Source: JAHDDW01 sp964648795
GTDB lineage: Bacteria; Actinomycetota; Acidimicrobiia; Acidimicrobiales; SZUA-35
Direction: 5' to 3'
DNA length: 64,000 nt
NCBI GenBank assembly: GCA_964648795.1
Contig: CAZYMB010000001.1
Coordinates: 1 to 64,000 of the forward strand
Of this stretch, positions 25,503-32,995 are shown in pieces. The notes below the pieces were generated by a model. It made no database searches, was not told where the DNA came from, and saw only the letters and a program-made list of their open reading frames with translations. Position 1 is the stretch's first letter; each line of letters begins with the position of its first letter. Both the position numbers and the translations under genes were made by a program.

Positions 25503-26084
25503 ATGGAAATCGATCAAATCCTTACAAAGAAACTGGGGGGCTGGGTTTTAATCACTGATAAAGAGTGGTTAGCTCTCAAACCCGCCGAACGAAACGAATA
25601 CTTAGTCGAGGAGAACGTGCAGTTTTGGTCTCACGGTCAGCAAGTAAACCCAGCTCGTGCTGCCAAACAGCTTGACCCCAGCTGGTCTCCTATTGCTACT
25701 GGTCAGATTGACGAAGCACTACTTTCAGTAGTGGAAATTGTTCCTACACGAATGCTGCCAGCTCTGTATCAACGAGTTTCGGTATCCAACGGCTATGAGG
25801 TTCAACGTAAGCTAGCCGATGAATCGCCTAGAGCTCTAGCCGAAATTAGAGTTCGCTCAGCAGACGCCTATAATCTTAGAGACCAGCTTGGGTTGGGCGC
25901 TCTCGCTTCAGATCTAATTTGTGATGCTTTTGGCGTAGCAGACTCAAGCATTATTTCTACTGAGCTTGGCGTGTACCTTGGGAATGAGCTTTCAGCCCAG
26001 TTTTTCGCGGGAGAAACTTGGAATCTTAAGGCCGAAGTCCTCAGAACATTCTCTGAAGAGTGTCCCTACATAAACCTGGCTTAG
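25503..26084 (+). CDS. Unrecognised 193-residue protein in the amt operon
   Basis: It starts 3 nt after the amt stop codon, so it is almost certainly on the same message. It is soluble with no signal peptide. The N-terminal half has aromatic residues and a WLALKPAERNEYLVEENVQFWSHG segment; the C-terminal half is helical (LGLGALASDLICDAFG, LSAQFFAGETWNLKAEVLR). No PII, GAF or regulatory motif is visible and I do not recognise the family. The position suggests a role linked to ammonium uptake, but this rests on operon context only. Confidence 0.65.
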   Translation: MEIDQILTKKLGGWVLITDKEWLALKPAERNEYLVEENVQFWSHGQQVNPARAAKQLDPSWSPIATGQIDEALLSVVEIVPTRMLPALYQRVSVSNGYEVQRKLADESPRALAEIRVRSADAYNLRDQLGLGALASDLICDAFGVADSSIISTELGVYLGNELSAQFFAGETWNLKAEVLRTFSEECPYINLA

Positions 26085-26157
26085 GCTCAACATCCATTCC
26101 AAGGAAAAGCTGATCCAGCGCATTAAAGTAGAGTTCATCAAGCGTTTTATCTTTGTA

Positions 26158-27207
26158 TTGTTTATTGTTGTCGGCGTCGTGTTGCTCACGAGCTCTTCGG
26201 CGAGCGCCCAAGTATCTGACGAGCTAATAACTGATCTTGAAGAATCGGGTGTATTTGTAGCGCCCGACGAAAACGCTGACCCGAATCTGGAAGATATATA
26301 CATAGACCAAGTGCAGGTGGGCTCAGGGATCGGCCTTGAGTTAGCAATCGTTGATGTTGTCGAAGTGGAAGGCACAGCGCAAGATTTTTCAACTCAACTG
26401 CTCGGAGTAGTCGATTACGATGTTCTAGCTCTTGATACCGGTGCGGCATTTACATTTGTAAGGAATGCAAATGCTCAATCGTTAATCGATCTTGACGACT
26501 TATTTAACTGTGCTAGCGATGTAGCGATCGAACAAGCCGATCTTGTGTCTGCAGTCGACGAATTTCTCATCAACCTGGAACAAGGCTGTGAGTTTGAAGA
26601 AGAACCAGTTGTAGAAGGAGAGCGAGACTCCTTTGGCGGCGAGACTCTGCAGTTTATTTTGGAAGAAATTTCTGATGATGAAATTTATGTCGGGGCGACA
26701 CGAGATGATGTGAACGAGGAGAGTTTGCGCCAGGCAGTTGCGCAAGTTAGCGCCGAGACAGGTTTGCGCTTGGTAGCTCTAGCTCCCGATGACCCACAGC
26801 CGGACGCTCGCTCATTTGCGTTGAGGGTCCAAGAAGCGGCTAGCGCTGAGGTTCTACTCTTTGTCCGCGATGGTCTTGCAACCTCTTCTGTAACAGGAGA
26901 CGAGACGCAGCCATTAGACACCGATATCAATTCTCGTGTAAGAAATCAAGGTTGTGCCACACAAGCTGTTTGGAACATCCAAGATGAAAGTCAAGCGGTA
27001 AGAGTTTTTGGCGACCAATTGGCAAATGGCTGTGGGTTTCAGCTGCCGGCAGCATTAGTTGCTGCACTCGCTGGGTTAGCTTTCTTTGCAGTAGTGCTTG
27101 GCTTGGTGACTGTGAAAGAAAGAGAACACAGATCTCGATCGGTTAATGCTGCACTTGGTTCCCCCACAGAACAAGACCTGGTCTTAGCTGTGGAGGCCGA
27201 GACTTAG
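26158..27207 (+). CDS. Exported acidic protein with C-terminal membrane anchor; start uncertain
   Basis: About 350 residues. A hydrophobic segment ending TSSSASAQ resembles a signal peptide cut at ASA. A TTG at 26158 gives a signal without its positive N-region. The frame is open upstream and reads basic residues (KLIQRIKVEFIKRF) that would make a perfect signal peptide, but the only candidate start there is a CTG at 26110, preceded by AAGGA. The exported part is acidic with several Cys. Residues ~170-250 (IYVGATRDDVNEESLRQAVAQVSAETGLRLVALA) vaguely recall TPM/YgcG-type domains. A membrane helix near 300-320 is followed by a short basic tail. Function unknown. Confidence 0.65.
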   Translation: MFIVVGVVLLTSSSASAQVSDELITDLEESGVFVAPDENADPNLEDIYIDQVQVGSGIGLELAIVDVVEVEGTAQDFSTQLLGVVDYDVLALDTGAAFTFVRNANAQSLIDLDDLFNCASDVAIEQADLVSAVDEFLINLEQGCEFEEEPVVEGERDSFGGETLQFILEEISDDEIYVGATRDDVNEESLRQAVAQVSAETGLRLVALAPDDPQPDARSFALRVQEAASAEVLLFVRDGLATSSVTGDETQPLDTDINSRVRNQGCATQAVWNIQDESQAVRVFGDQLANGCGFQLPAALVAALAGLAFFAVVLGLVTVKEREHRSRSVNAALGSPTEQDLVLAVEAET

Positions 27208-27210
27208 CCT

Positions 27211-27834
27211 CTAAGTATGCTGGGAAATCCACTCGTACATAGCAATGCCCGAAGCCACTCCAGCGTTAATGCTTCGTGTAGATCCAAACTGTGGAATGAA
27301 TAGTAGCTCGTCAGAGGCTTCTCGCATTGCGGCTGACAATCCCGGACCCTCTTGACCAAAAACGAACACGGTATCTGCTTGCAACTTAGATTCGGTAATC
27401 GATACTGAACCAGGTAGGTTATCGATGCCAACAACACGCTTGCCTGACTCTCTAACACTGTTAGTGAACTCCTCAATAGTCCGATGGTGGACTACGTGTT
27501 GATAGCGATCAGTCACCATGGCACCACGTTTGTTCCATCGTTTCTTTCCTACGATGTGGACTCGAGCAGCTAAGAAGGCATTGGCGGTTCGAACTATGGT
27601 CCCAATGTTTAGATCGTGCTGCCAGTTCTCTATAGCGACCTCAAAACTGTGTCGCTTGCTGTCTAAGTCAGAGACGATAGCCTCCATAGTCCAGTAGCGA
27701 TACTGATCGACCACATTGCGGGTGTCACCGTTTTCTAGTAGTTCAGGGTCAAAGCGAGCATCGGTAGGCCAAGGTTGTGGGTGCGGGCCGACCCCAACAG
27801 CAGGTTTGGGCGCTTCGTTAGTTGAATGCGACAT
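27211..27834 (-). CDS. SpoU/TrmH-family RNA 2'-O-methyltransferase
   Basis: The protein has 207 residues from the second of two adjacent ATGs; the TATGGT hexamer lies 6 nt before that ATG. SPOUT motifs are clear: NWQHDLNIGTIVRTANAF (motif 1 Asn/Arg), VFVFGQEGPGLS (motif 2) and LFIPQFGSTRSINAGVASGIAMYEW (motif 3), forming the trefoil knot that binds S-adenosylmethionine. The enzyme methylates a ribose in tRNA or rRNA; the exact site cannot be told from sequence. The N-terminal ~60 residues do not look like the L30e-type domain of RlmB. It ends 3 bp from the convergent upstream gene. Confidence 0.88.
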   Translation of the reverse strand: MSHSTNEAPKPAVGVGPHPQPWPTDARFDPELLENGDTRNVVDQYRYWTMEAIVSDLDSKRHSFEVAIENWQHDLNIGTIVRTANAFLAARVHIVGKKRWNKRGAMVTDRYQHVVHHRTIEEFTNSVRESGKRVVGIDNLPGSVSITESKLQADTVFVFGQEGPGLSAAMREASDELLFIPQFGSTRSINAGVASGIAMYEWISQHT

Positions 27835-27840
27835 CATTTG

Positions 27841-27846
27841 ACCATA
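27841..27846 (-). promoter_or_regulatory. Leaderless -10 hexamer TATGGT
   Basis: On the minus strand TATGGT ends 6 nt before the second ATG of the SpoU-family gene, and there is no Shine-Dalgarno sequence. Confidence 0.4.
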
Positions 27847-27922
27847 GCGGCTATCTCAGTTTTTCTATGATTTAGGCCTTCAGAGCCTAATAATTCGCAT
27901 AGTCCGTCCGACCTATATAACT

Positions 27923-28954
27923 ATGACGACTGTTAAAGCTTCCGGGCTATTACTTGCTATATGTGGTTTGGCCTTTGGCTTGTTCTGGATTTTTGCAGAG
28001 TCTCCTGACAAAACGAACAACACTGCAGAAGCTGAATCAGAACAAGATGGCGAGATTGTTGGAGTAGATCTAGATCAGGTCCCCGAGTATCTTGCGTTTC
28101 AGACAGTTTTCGCCGCAGGTGAAGTTCTTCAGGTTTCAGATTCTGACGAGACAGAGTTCTTAGAAGATGATGACGACAACGAACTCGATTCTGATTTTCT
28201 TTCTGGAGATGAGCTAACTCTGATCGAAGAAGAAGACGACGACGATGATGATGACGATGAAGAAGAGGACGATGACTTTCAGGATTTTGAATCCGTCGAC
28301 CCAGATAGCCCGAGTCGTTTCCAGGCTGACCTAGAAGATGAGCTCGAAGATATCCTCGACGAATATGATCTAGATCTTAACGAAGTCAACTTGTCAACTT
28401 TCGAAGCTAGCACTCGAACTTCACTATCTGAAATAAGTGGGAGCATTGACCCTGGAATCTATGTCACTCCTGTAACCGCAACCGACTGCAGTTACGAGCT
28501 AACTCGAATTGCCGAGGACGGTTCTGTACAAGTAGTAGGTTCTGACGAGATCACACAAGGGCGCTTGATAGTCAATATAAATGGCGTCGAACCAGATTTC
28601 TTTTACTCCACACCGGGGTGCGGTGAATGGTCTGAGTGGAGCCAGCTTTCAGAGCCTCTCTCAGCAATTGACAATGGTGATTACTGGATAGGCGACCTAG
28701 TCGAAGGTACTTGGCAAACCGGTGATGGCTGCACCTGGGAGAGGGTTTCAGATTTCCGTGGAGCTCAACTAGCCGATATTGTCGAATCAGGAAACGATCA
28801 AAATAACTTCGCTATAAACGAGAGTATGACTGGCGTTAGAATCCGAAATTGCATAAATCCGTCATTCTTAACGGACTCTGAAATTCCGGAAGAATTAGCC
28901 TTCGTAGATGAGGTGTTCGAAGTAAGCAGGAGTGGGCGAGTTACTCGTCGTTAA
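27923..28954 (+). CDS. Secreted very acidic protein with duplicated Cys/Trp domain
   Basis: The protein has 343 residues. Residues ~7-26 form a signal peptide or anchor. Residues ~80-150 are an Asp/Glu tract including runs of eight or more acidic residues. The C-terminal half carries two related modules of about 65 residues: SGSIDPGIYVTPVTATDCSYELTR... followed by YSTPGCGEWSEW, and LVEGTWQTGDGCTWERVSDF... followed by IRNCIN. This G-x-Y/W ... C-x-W/Y-E-R pattern recurs in exported actinobacterial proteins of unknown function. The 3' end overlaps the convergent mscS gene by 14 bp. A cell-surface location is inferred. Confidence 0.72.
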   Translation: MTTVKASGLLLAICGLAFGLFWIFAESPDKTNNTAEAESEQDGEIVGVDLDQVPEYLAFQTVFAAGEVLQVSDSDETEFLEDDDDNELDSDFLSGDELTLIEEEDDDDDDDDEEEDDDFQDFESVDPDSPSRFQADLEDELEDILDEYDLDLNEVNLSTFEASTRTSLSEISGSIDPGIYVTPVTATDCSYELTRIAEDGSVQVVGSDEITQGRLIVNINGVEPDFFYSTPGCGEWSEWSQLSEPLSAIDNGDYWIGDLVEGTWQTGDGCTWERVSDFRGAQLADIVESGNDQNNFAINESMTGVRIRNCINPSFLTDSEIPEELAFVDEVFEVSRSGRVTRR

Positions 28955-30020
28955 CTTGGTAATTTCCCTGATCAGCGATTTCTGAAACTGAGAACTCATT
29001 GGTCATCGATGAAGATCTAATCGGTGCAGTTTCCACTATTGGTCGTTCGTCTCGTTTTGTATAAGTATCGTCTTGACGTAGCCAAACCGTTCGTTGTTGG
29101 AATGGCATTTCGATTCCTGCTTCTTCGAGGGCTTCTTTGATCCGAAGTCGCAGTTCTCGTGCAACAGCAAATTGCTCGGCTGGGTCCGTCTTGACCACTA
29201 GACGAATGCTGATGCCATCGGCACCCAAGGCTTCTACGCCCCAAACTTCAGGAGCATCAATGATGGATCCTTTGGTAAAGCTTGTGTCATGCCACAAGTT
29301 GTCGGCAACTCGTTGGATGATTCCTTCGGCCCGTCTTAAGTCCGTGTCGTAAGCAACGCTGACATCGATTACAGCTCGAGACCAGAGTTGAGACTTATTG
29401 GCTACGCGTTTTATTTCAGAGTTACGGATGTGCCAGACAGTGCCGCTGACATCTCGGATGGTAGTAGTCCGAAGTGAGACATCTTCGACGCGCCCGGTTA
29501 CTTCGCCAACATCTACAACGTCGCCTACCCCGTACTGATCCTCAAACAACATGAAGAAACCAGATAAGAAGTCAGCGACAATATCTTGAGCTCCGAAACC
29601 GATTACGATTCCGAGCACGCCGGCACCGGCAAAGAGTGGCGCTAGAGAGATGTCAAATTCGCTCAATATAAAGAACAGCGCCGTCACCCAAACAATGACT
29701 GTTGCCAGAGACTGAACAACTGCAATTAAGGTTTCAGCCCGTCGGAGAGCTCTTTCGATTGTTACTGGAGTTGCACCATCTTCATTTCGAGCAAGCCTTT
29801 CTGCCCCTGATCTGGTAAAGCTAGAAACCGCTGTCCTAATGAAGAATCGAAGGAGTTGCAGAATAACTATCGCCAGAATAATTATTACAAGCACTCGTAC
29901 CGGGACAAGGAGCCATTGGTCAAAGAAGGAAGCTACCTGTTCAGACTCGGTCTGTTCAAAGATAAAGGTACAAAGCAGTCCTGCGTCAGTTCCACATGCT
30001 TGGTCAATTTGGGCAATCAT
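28941..30020 (-). CDS. mscS: Small-conductance mechanosensitive channel, MscS family
   Basis: The protein has 359 residues and three main membrane helices at ~37-63, ~98-118 and ~123-150. The last is the Gly/Ala-rich pore helix LFAGAGVLGIVIGFGAQDIVADFLSGFF, followed by the MscS beta-domain signature EDQYGVGDVVDVGEVTGRVEDVSLRTTTIRD... and a C-terminal alpha/beta domain. These channels open on membrane stretch to release solutes after hypo-osmotic shock. It ends within the convergent acidic-protein gene (14-bp overlap). The gene upstream on the same strand is a DUF1697 protein 63 bp away. Confidence 0.93.
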   Translation of the reverse strand: MIAQIDQACGTDAGLLCTFIFEQTESEQVASFFDQWLLVPVRVLVIIILAIVILQLLRFFIRTAVSSFTRSGAERLARNEDGATPVTIERALRRAETLIAVVQSLATVIVWVTALFFILSEFDISLAPLFAGAGVLGIVIGFGAQDIVADFLSGFFMLFEDQYGVGDVVDVGEVTGRVEDVSLRTTTIRDVSGTVWHIRNSEIKRVANKSQLWSRAVIDVSVAYDTDLRRAEGIIQRVADNLWHDTSFTKGSIIDAPEVWGVEALGADGISIRLVVKTDPAEQFAVARELRLRIKEALEEAGIEMPFQQRTVWLRQDDTYTKRDERPIVETAPIRSSSMTNEFSVSEIADQGNYQVNDE

Positions 30021-30083
30021 TAACGGCCAAGGCTAGCTATCCCATTTTGTACAACAACTTAGTTGGCGAAGAGTTGTCTACTG

Positions 30084-30602
30084 CTATGACATTAGTTCGG
30101 TAAGTTTTGTGGCGGTGTTCCAGTTGCGAGCAGTGGCGGTCACTCCAAAGTTAGATTCCGGCACCTTGATTGTCGCTTTAGAAGACCAAGAGTCTTTTTT
30201 ATATAGTACGTACATGTGCCTACCTCTAACAGCTATCTGGTCTGGTTTGTAGGGATCGGTATCAAGTTTTGCTGCCTTAGATTCGGGCACACTTTTGTCT
30301 AAGTACATTATGTGCAATGTTTTTGGTTCGAATTTTGTGAAAGGGTTATTCTTGATGGCAGCGTTGATCTGAGATTTATTTTGTACAACTACTGGGATGT
30401 TTAGCCCAAAATGGGTCTCAACTAGGTCTGCAACTAGAGGTGCTTCGACAATGTGATCGGCCTCGACGACAATATTGCCGCTATTCAAGTATGAGACTGC
30501 ATCTGGGTAGCCGGCCGCTGCTAGAGCCTGCTTTAGCTGTGCCATCGGCACTTTGTTGTGTCCACCAACGTTAATACCTCGAAGCAAGATTGCACTTTTC
30601 AT
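30084..30602 (-). CDS. DUF1697-family protein
   Basis: From ATG 30602 the protein has 172 residues and starts MKSAILLRGINVGGHNKVPM, the family's N-terminal signature. SYLNSGNIVVEAD follows, and the C-terminal NFGVTATARNWNTATKL matches the conserved VTARNWNTV end. The open frame continues 79 codons further up to 30839, but this would overlap the divergent fhaA gene and lacks homology. The TAGCAT hexamer exactly 7 nt before ATG 30602 supports the shorter form. Function of the family is not established; it is soluble and widespread. Confidence 0.9.
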   Translation of the reverse strand: MKSAILLRGINVGGHNKVPMAQLKQALAAAGYPDAVSYLNSGNIVVEADHIVEAPLVADLVETHFGLNIPVVVQNKSQINAAIKNNPFTKFEPKTLHIMYLDKSVPESKAAKLDTDPYKPDQIAVRGRHMYVLYKKDSWSSKATIKVPESNFGVTATARNWNTATKLTELMS

Positions 30603-30609
30603 AGACACA

Positions 30610-30677
30610 ATGCTAGCGCTACTTGTCTTGGTTTGAGAATAGTGCTTATTGGTAAAGGGTTGAACCCCAACTACCAT
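30610..30677. promoter_or_regulatory. Divergent leaderless promoters for the DUF1697 gene and fhaA
   Basis: On the minus strand TAGCAT (30610-30615) ends 7 nt before the DUF1697 ATG. On the plus strand TACCAT (30672-30677) ends 7 nt before the fhaA GTG at 30685. Neither start has a Shine-Dalgarno sequence. The second would drive the whole fha-pstP-rodA-pbpA block. Confidence 0.55.
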
Positions 30678-30684
30678 TAAGAGT

Positions 30685-31347
30685 GTGGTTTTGAGGGGTA
30701 TAGAGGCAGCGCTAGAGAGACTCGTAGAAGGAACCTTTTCACGCGCCTTTAAGTCCGAGCTGCAACCTGTTGAATTAGGTAAGCGTCTAATCAAAGAGTT
30801 GGATTCATCGAAGAAGCTTGACGTGAATGGGCGCTCCATAGCCCCTAACCATTTCTTACTAAATTTGGCTCCATCAGACTTCGAGTCGTTTACCTCTATC
30901 GAGGGATCTCTGGTGAAAGAGTTGACCTCGACTGCTCGGACCTACGCTCGTGAAAAAGATCTTGGATTCGTTGGGCCCCTGGAGATTTTGATCGAAGCTG
31001 ACGAACGGCTAAAGGTGGGGATGTGCAACGTACATCCAACGTTCGATGAGACATTGGATGAAGAGGCTAAATCAGGTGCAGTTCTCGAGGGTCTAGCCGG
31101 AGTTACCTATGACCTGTACTTGCGAGATATGGTAATTGGTCGTGGAGTTGAATGCGACGTAGTGCTGGTTGACGAAAATGTTTCTAGACGACATGCTCAG
31201 TTACTGCCTTCTGCAGACACTTTTGAGATCTCAGATCTTGGCTCTACCAACGGTATACGAGTCAACGGAAATGACTGCGGTCGTGCTGTTCTAAAGGACG
31301 GCGACGAACTAGAAGTTGGGACCGTAAAGCTATGGTTTAGGCAATAA
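30685..31347 (+). CDS. fhaA: FhaA-like protein: DUF3662 plus FHA domain
   Basis: The protein has 220 residues. The N-terminal DUF3662 region begins MVLRGIEAALERLVEGTFSRAFKSELQPVELGKRLIKELD. The C-terminal FHA domain (~130-220) shows MVIGRGVECDVVLVDENVSRRHAQL and LGSTNGIRVNG, the phosphothreonine-binding loops (GR, SRRH, STNG). FhaA homologues bind phosphorylated partners of PknB and act on peptidoglycan synthesis at the membrane, for example through the MurJ-like protein in mycobacteria. It is the first gene of the block and is much shorter than mycobacterial FhaA, lacking the long Gln/Tyr-rich linker. The start is GTG. Confidence 0.9.
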   Translation: MVLRGIEAALERLVEGTFSRAFKSELQPVELGKRLIKELDSSKKLDVNGRSIAPNHFLLNLAPSDFESFTSIEGSLVKELTSTARTYAREKDLGFVGPLEILIEADERLKVGMCNVHPTFDETLDEEAKSGAVLEGLAGVTYDLYLRDMVIGRGVECDVVLVDENVSRRHAQLLPSADTFEISDLGSTNGIRVNGNDCGRAVLKDGDELEVGTVKLWFRQ

Positions 31348-31371
31348 GGAATGGCTTTCGAATCCTTGTCG

Positions 31372-31398
31372 TTGACTTTTTCGTTGGCCCGATACCCT
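31372..31398 (+). promoter_or_regulatory. Possible promoter before fhaB
   Basis: TTGACT (31372-31377) and TACCCT (31393-31398) are separated by 15 nt; the GTG start of fhaB lies 8 nt further. The spacing is short for a -35/-10 pair, so this is tentative. Confidence 0.35.
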
Positions 31399-31406
31399 TA
31401 TATGTA

Positions 31407-31877
31407 GTGGACGATCCAATCCTTACCCTGTTTAAGTGGGGTTTCTTGATTTTGATTTACCTGTTTTTCTTTCGAGTGCTTCAGGTTGTTTGGAAAGGTT
31501 CAACAACGCGTGTCTCTGTTCAGCAAGTCCAGGCTTCGAGAAGCTTCCGAAAGAATCGTCCCAGTGTAGGTAGAGCGCCTAAGGCTGCTCGCCCAACAAC
31601 CTTACGTGTACTTGAGCCAAGCGATCAGCAAGGAAAGATCTACGAAGTCGCAACCGAGCTCACAATTGGGCGTGCCGACGAGTGTGACCTGGTTTTCGAG
31701 GATTCGTTTATTTCGCAAGTCCACGCCAAAATTACTAAAAACTCTAAAGGTCTCGTGGTCGAAGATTTAGGTTCGACTAATGGAACGTTTTTGAACAACC
31801 AGAAACTTCGAGGATCCAAGCAGGCATATCTAGGCGATCGAGTACGATTAGGAAATATATTGATGGAGCTAACATGA
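31407..31877 (+). CDS. fhaB: FhaB/FipA-like membrane-tethered FHA protein
   Basis: The protein has 156 residues. One N-terminal membrane helix (~8-28, FKWGFLILIYLFFFRVLQVVW) is followed by a basic linker (RSFRKNRPSVGRAPKAARP) and a cytoplasmic FHA domain with TIGRADECDLVFEDSFISQVHAKI and LGSTNGTFLNN. In mycobacteria FhaB (FipA) is phosphorylated by the PknA/PknB kinases and joins the division complex. The gene's last 4 nt overlap pstP (ATGA), as expected for co-translation. The start codon is GTG. Confidence 0.9.
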   Translation: MDDPILTLFKWGFLILIYLFFFRVLQVVWKGSTTRVSVQQVQASRSFRKNRPSVGRAPKAARPTTLRVLEPSDQQGKIYEVATELTIGRADECDLVFEDSFISQVHAKITKNSKGLVVEDLGSTNGTFLNNQKLRGSKQAYLGDRVRLGNILMELT

Positions 31878-32989
31878 GCTACCGTTTAGTGGGAGCAGTT
31901 GCCACAGATGTAGGGAATCTGAGAGACATCAATCAAGATCGCGGATTTATTTCTAAGAACTTGTTTGCTGTCGCTGACGGTATGGGTGGACATCTTGGCG
32001 GCGAAGTCGCTTCCACCATCACGATTGAGCACTTTGAGGCAGCGGCAGATGAGTTCGAACCAGGGCTATTGCAACAACTAGCTAACGAGGCTAACTCTAG
32101 GGTTTATATCAAGTCAGCTGACAAAGACCTTATGGGGATGGGAACCACTCTTGTAGCTATTGGCCTCCACAAAGGTGGGCGAGTCGAAATGATTAACGTT
32201 GGCGACAGCCGGGGATATTGGTTGCGACAAGGCAGCATGGCACAGGTGACTAGAGACCATAGTTACGTAGGCGACTTACTTGAGCACAATGAGATCACTG
32301 AGCAGGAAGCTCTTGTGCATCCTAAGCGCAACATAATCACACGTGCCTTGGGAATCGGGGCAAAGGTGCAGATCGACACTTTCGCCCTTAACGTCTCAGC
32401 CGGAGACAGGTTCTTGCTATGCAGTGATGGGCTGACTGACGAGGTGACCGAGACCGAAATCAAGGACATTCTCGTAGGAGCAGAGTCACCTGCAGTTGCT
32501 GCACAAACACTCGTCGCCTTAGCTTTGGCTAACGGCGGCAAAGATAATGTAACTGTGCTGGTTGTCGATGTCTTGGAATCAGAAGAAGACAACACTACCT
32601 CTGACTCGATTGTCCCGGCGACTGTAGGTTCTGTAGATGGTTTGACGCAAGCCTCCGTTGATGGAGGCGAATTTGAAGAGAAACCAGTCATGCCAGAAGA
32701 GCCAACCGAACCTACCGAAGTAGTTCAGTCAGATCCGTCGGACTTAGACAGCGTTGCCACTGGTGATGCTCAAGCCCGAGGACGCATACGCTGGATAACA
32801 ATTGGCTTGGTGCTCTTAGGGGCCGTTGTTGCTTGGCTTGTTGTAGACCGATTCTTTAATGACCAGCCCGAAGAGGACACAGTGGTTGTTACTGATATCG
32901 AAGACTCGGGAGCGTTATTTGGTGGGGAAGTAACGTTTGCTCCAGAGGATGAGGTTTCACCCGATGACGAGTCCTCACCCGGCGAGTAG
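31874..32989 (+). CDS. pstP: PP2C-family Ser/Thr protein phosphatase with membrane anchor
   Basis: The protein has 371 residues. The catalytic domain (~1-235) contains the PP2C metal-binding motifs: DINQDRGF, AVADGMGGHLGGE, CSDGLTDE and GGKDNVTVLVVD. An acidic linker leads to a membrane helix (~296-318, IRWITIGLVLLGAVVAWLVV) and a short acidic exported tail. It is the partner phosphatase of the PASTA kinase PknB and removes phosphates from PknB and its targets. The exported tail here is only ~50 residues, shorter than in mycobacteria. It overlaps fhaB by 4 nt, and rodA follows after 6 nt. Confidence 0.93.
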   Translation: MSYRLVGAVATDVGNLRDINQDRGFISKNLFAVADGMGGHLGGEVASTITIEHFEAAADEFEPGLLQQLANEANSRVYIKSADKDLMGMGTTLVAIGLHKGGRVEMINVGDSRGYWLRQGSMAQVTRDHSYVGDLLEHNEITEQEALVHPKRNIITRALGIGAKVQIDTFALNVSAGDRFLLCSDGLTDEVTETEIKDILVGAESPAVAAQTLVALALANGGKDNVTVLVVDVLESEEDNTTSDSIVPATVGSVDGLTQASVDGGEFEEKPVMPEEPTEPTEVVQSDPSDLDSVATGDAQARGRIRWITIGLVLLGAVVAWLVVDRFFNDQPEEDTVVVTDIEDSGALFGGEVTFAPEDEVSPDDESSPGE

Positions 32990-32995
32990 GGCTTG

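Noticed and set aside
30603..30839. 79-codon upstream extension of the DUF1697 gene
   Set aside because: It overlaps fhaA antisense, is not family-like, and the canonical MKSAILLRGINVGG start is at 30602.
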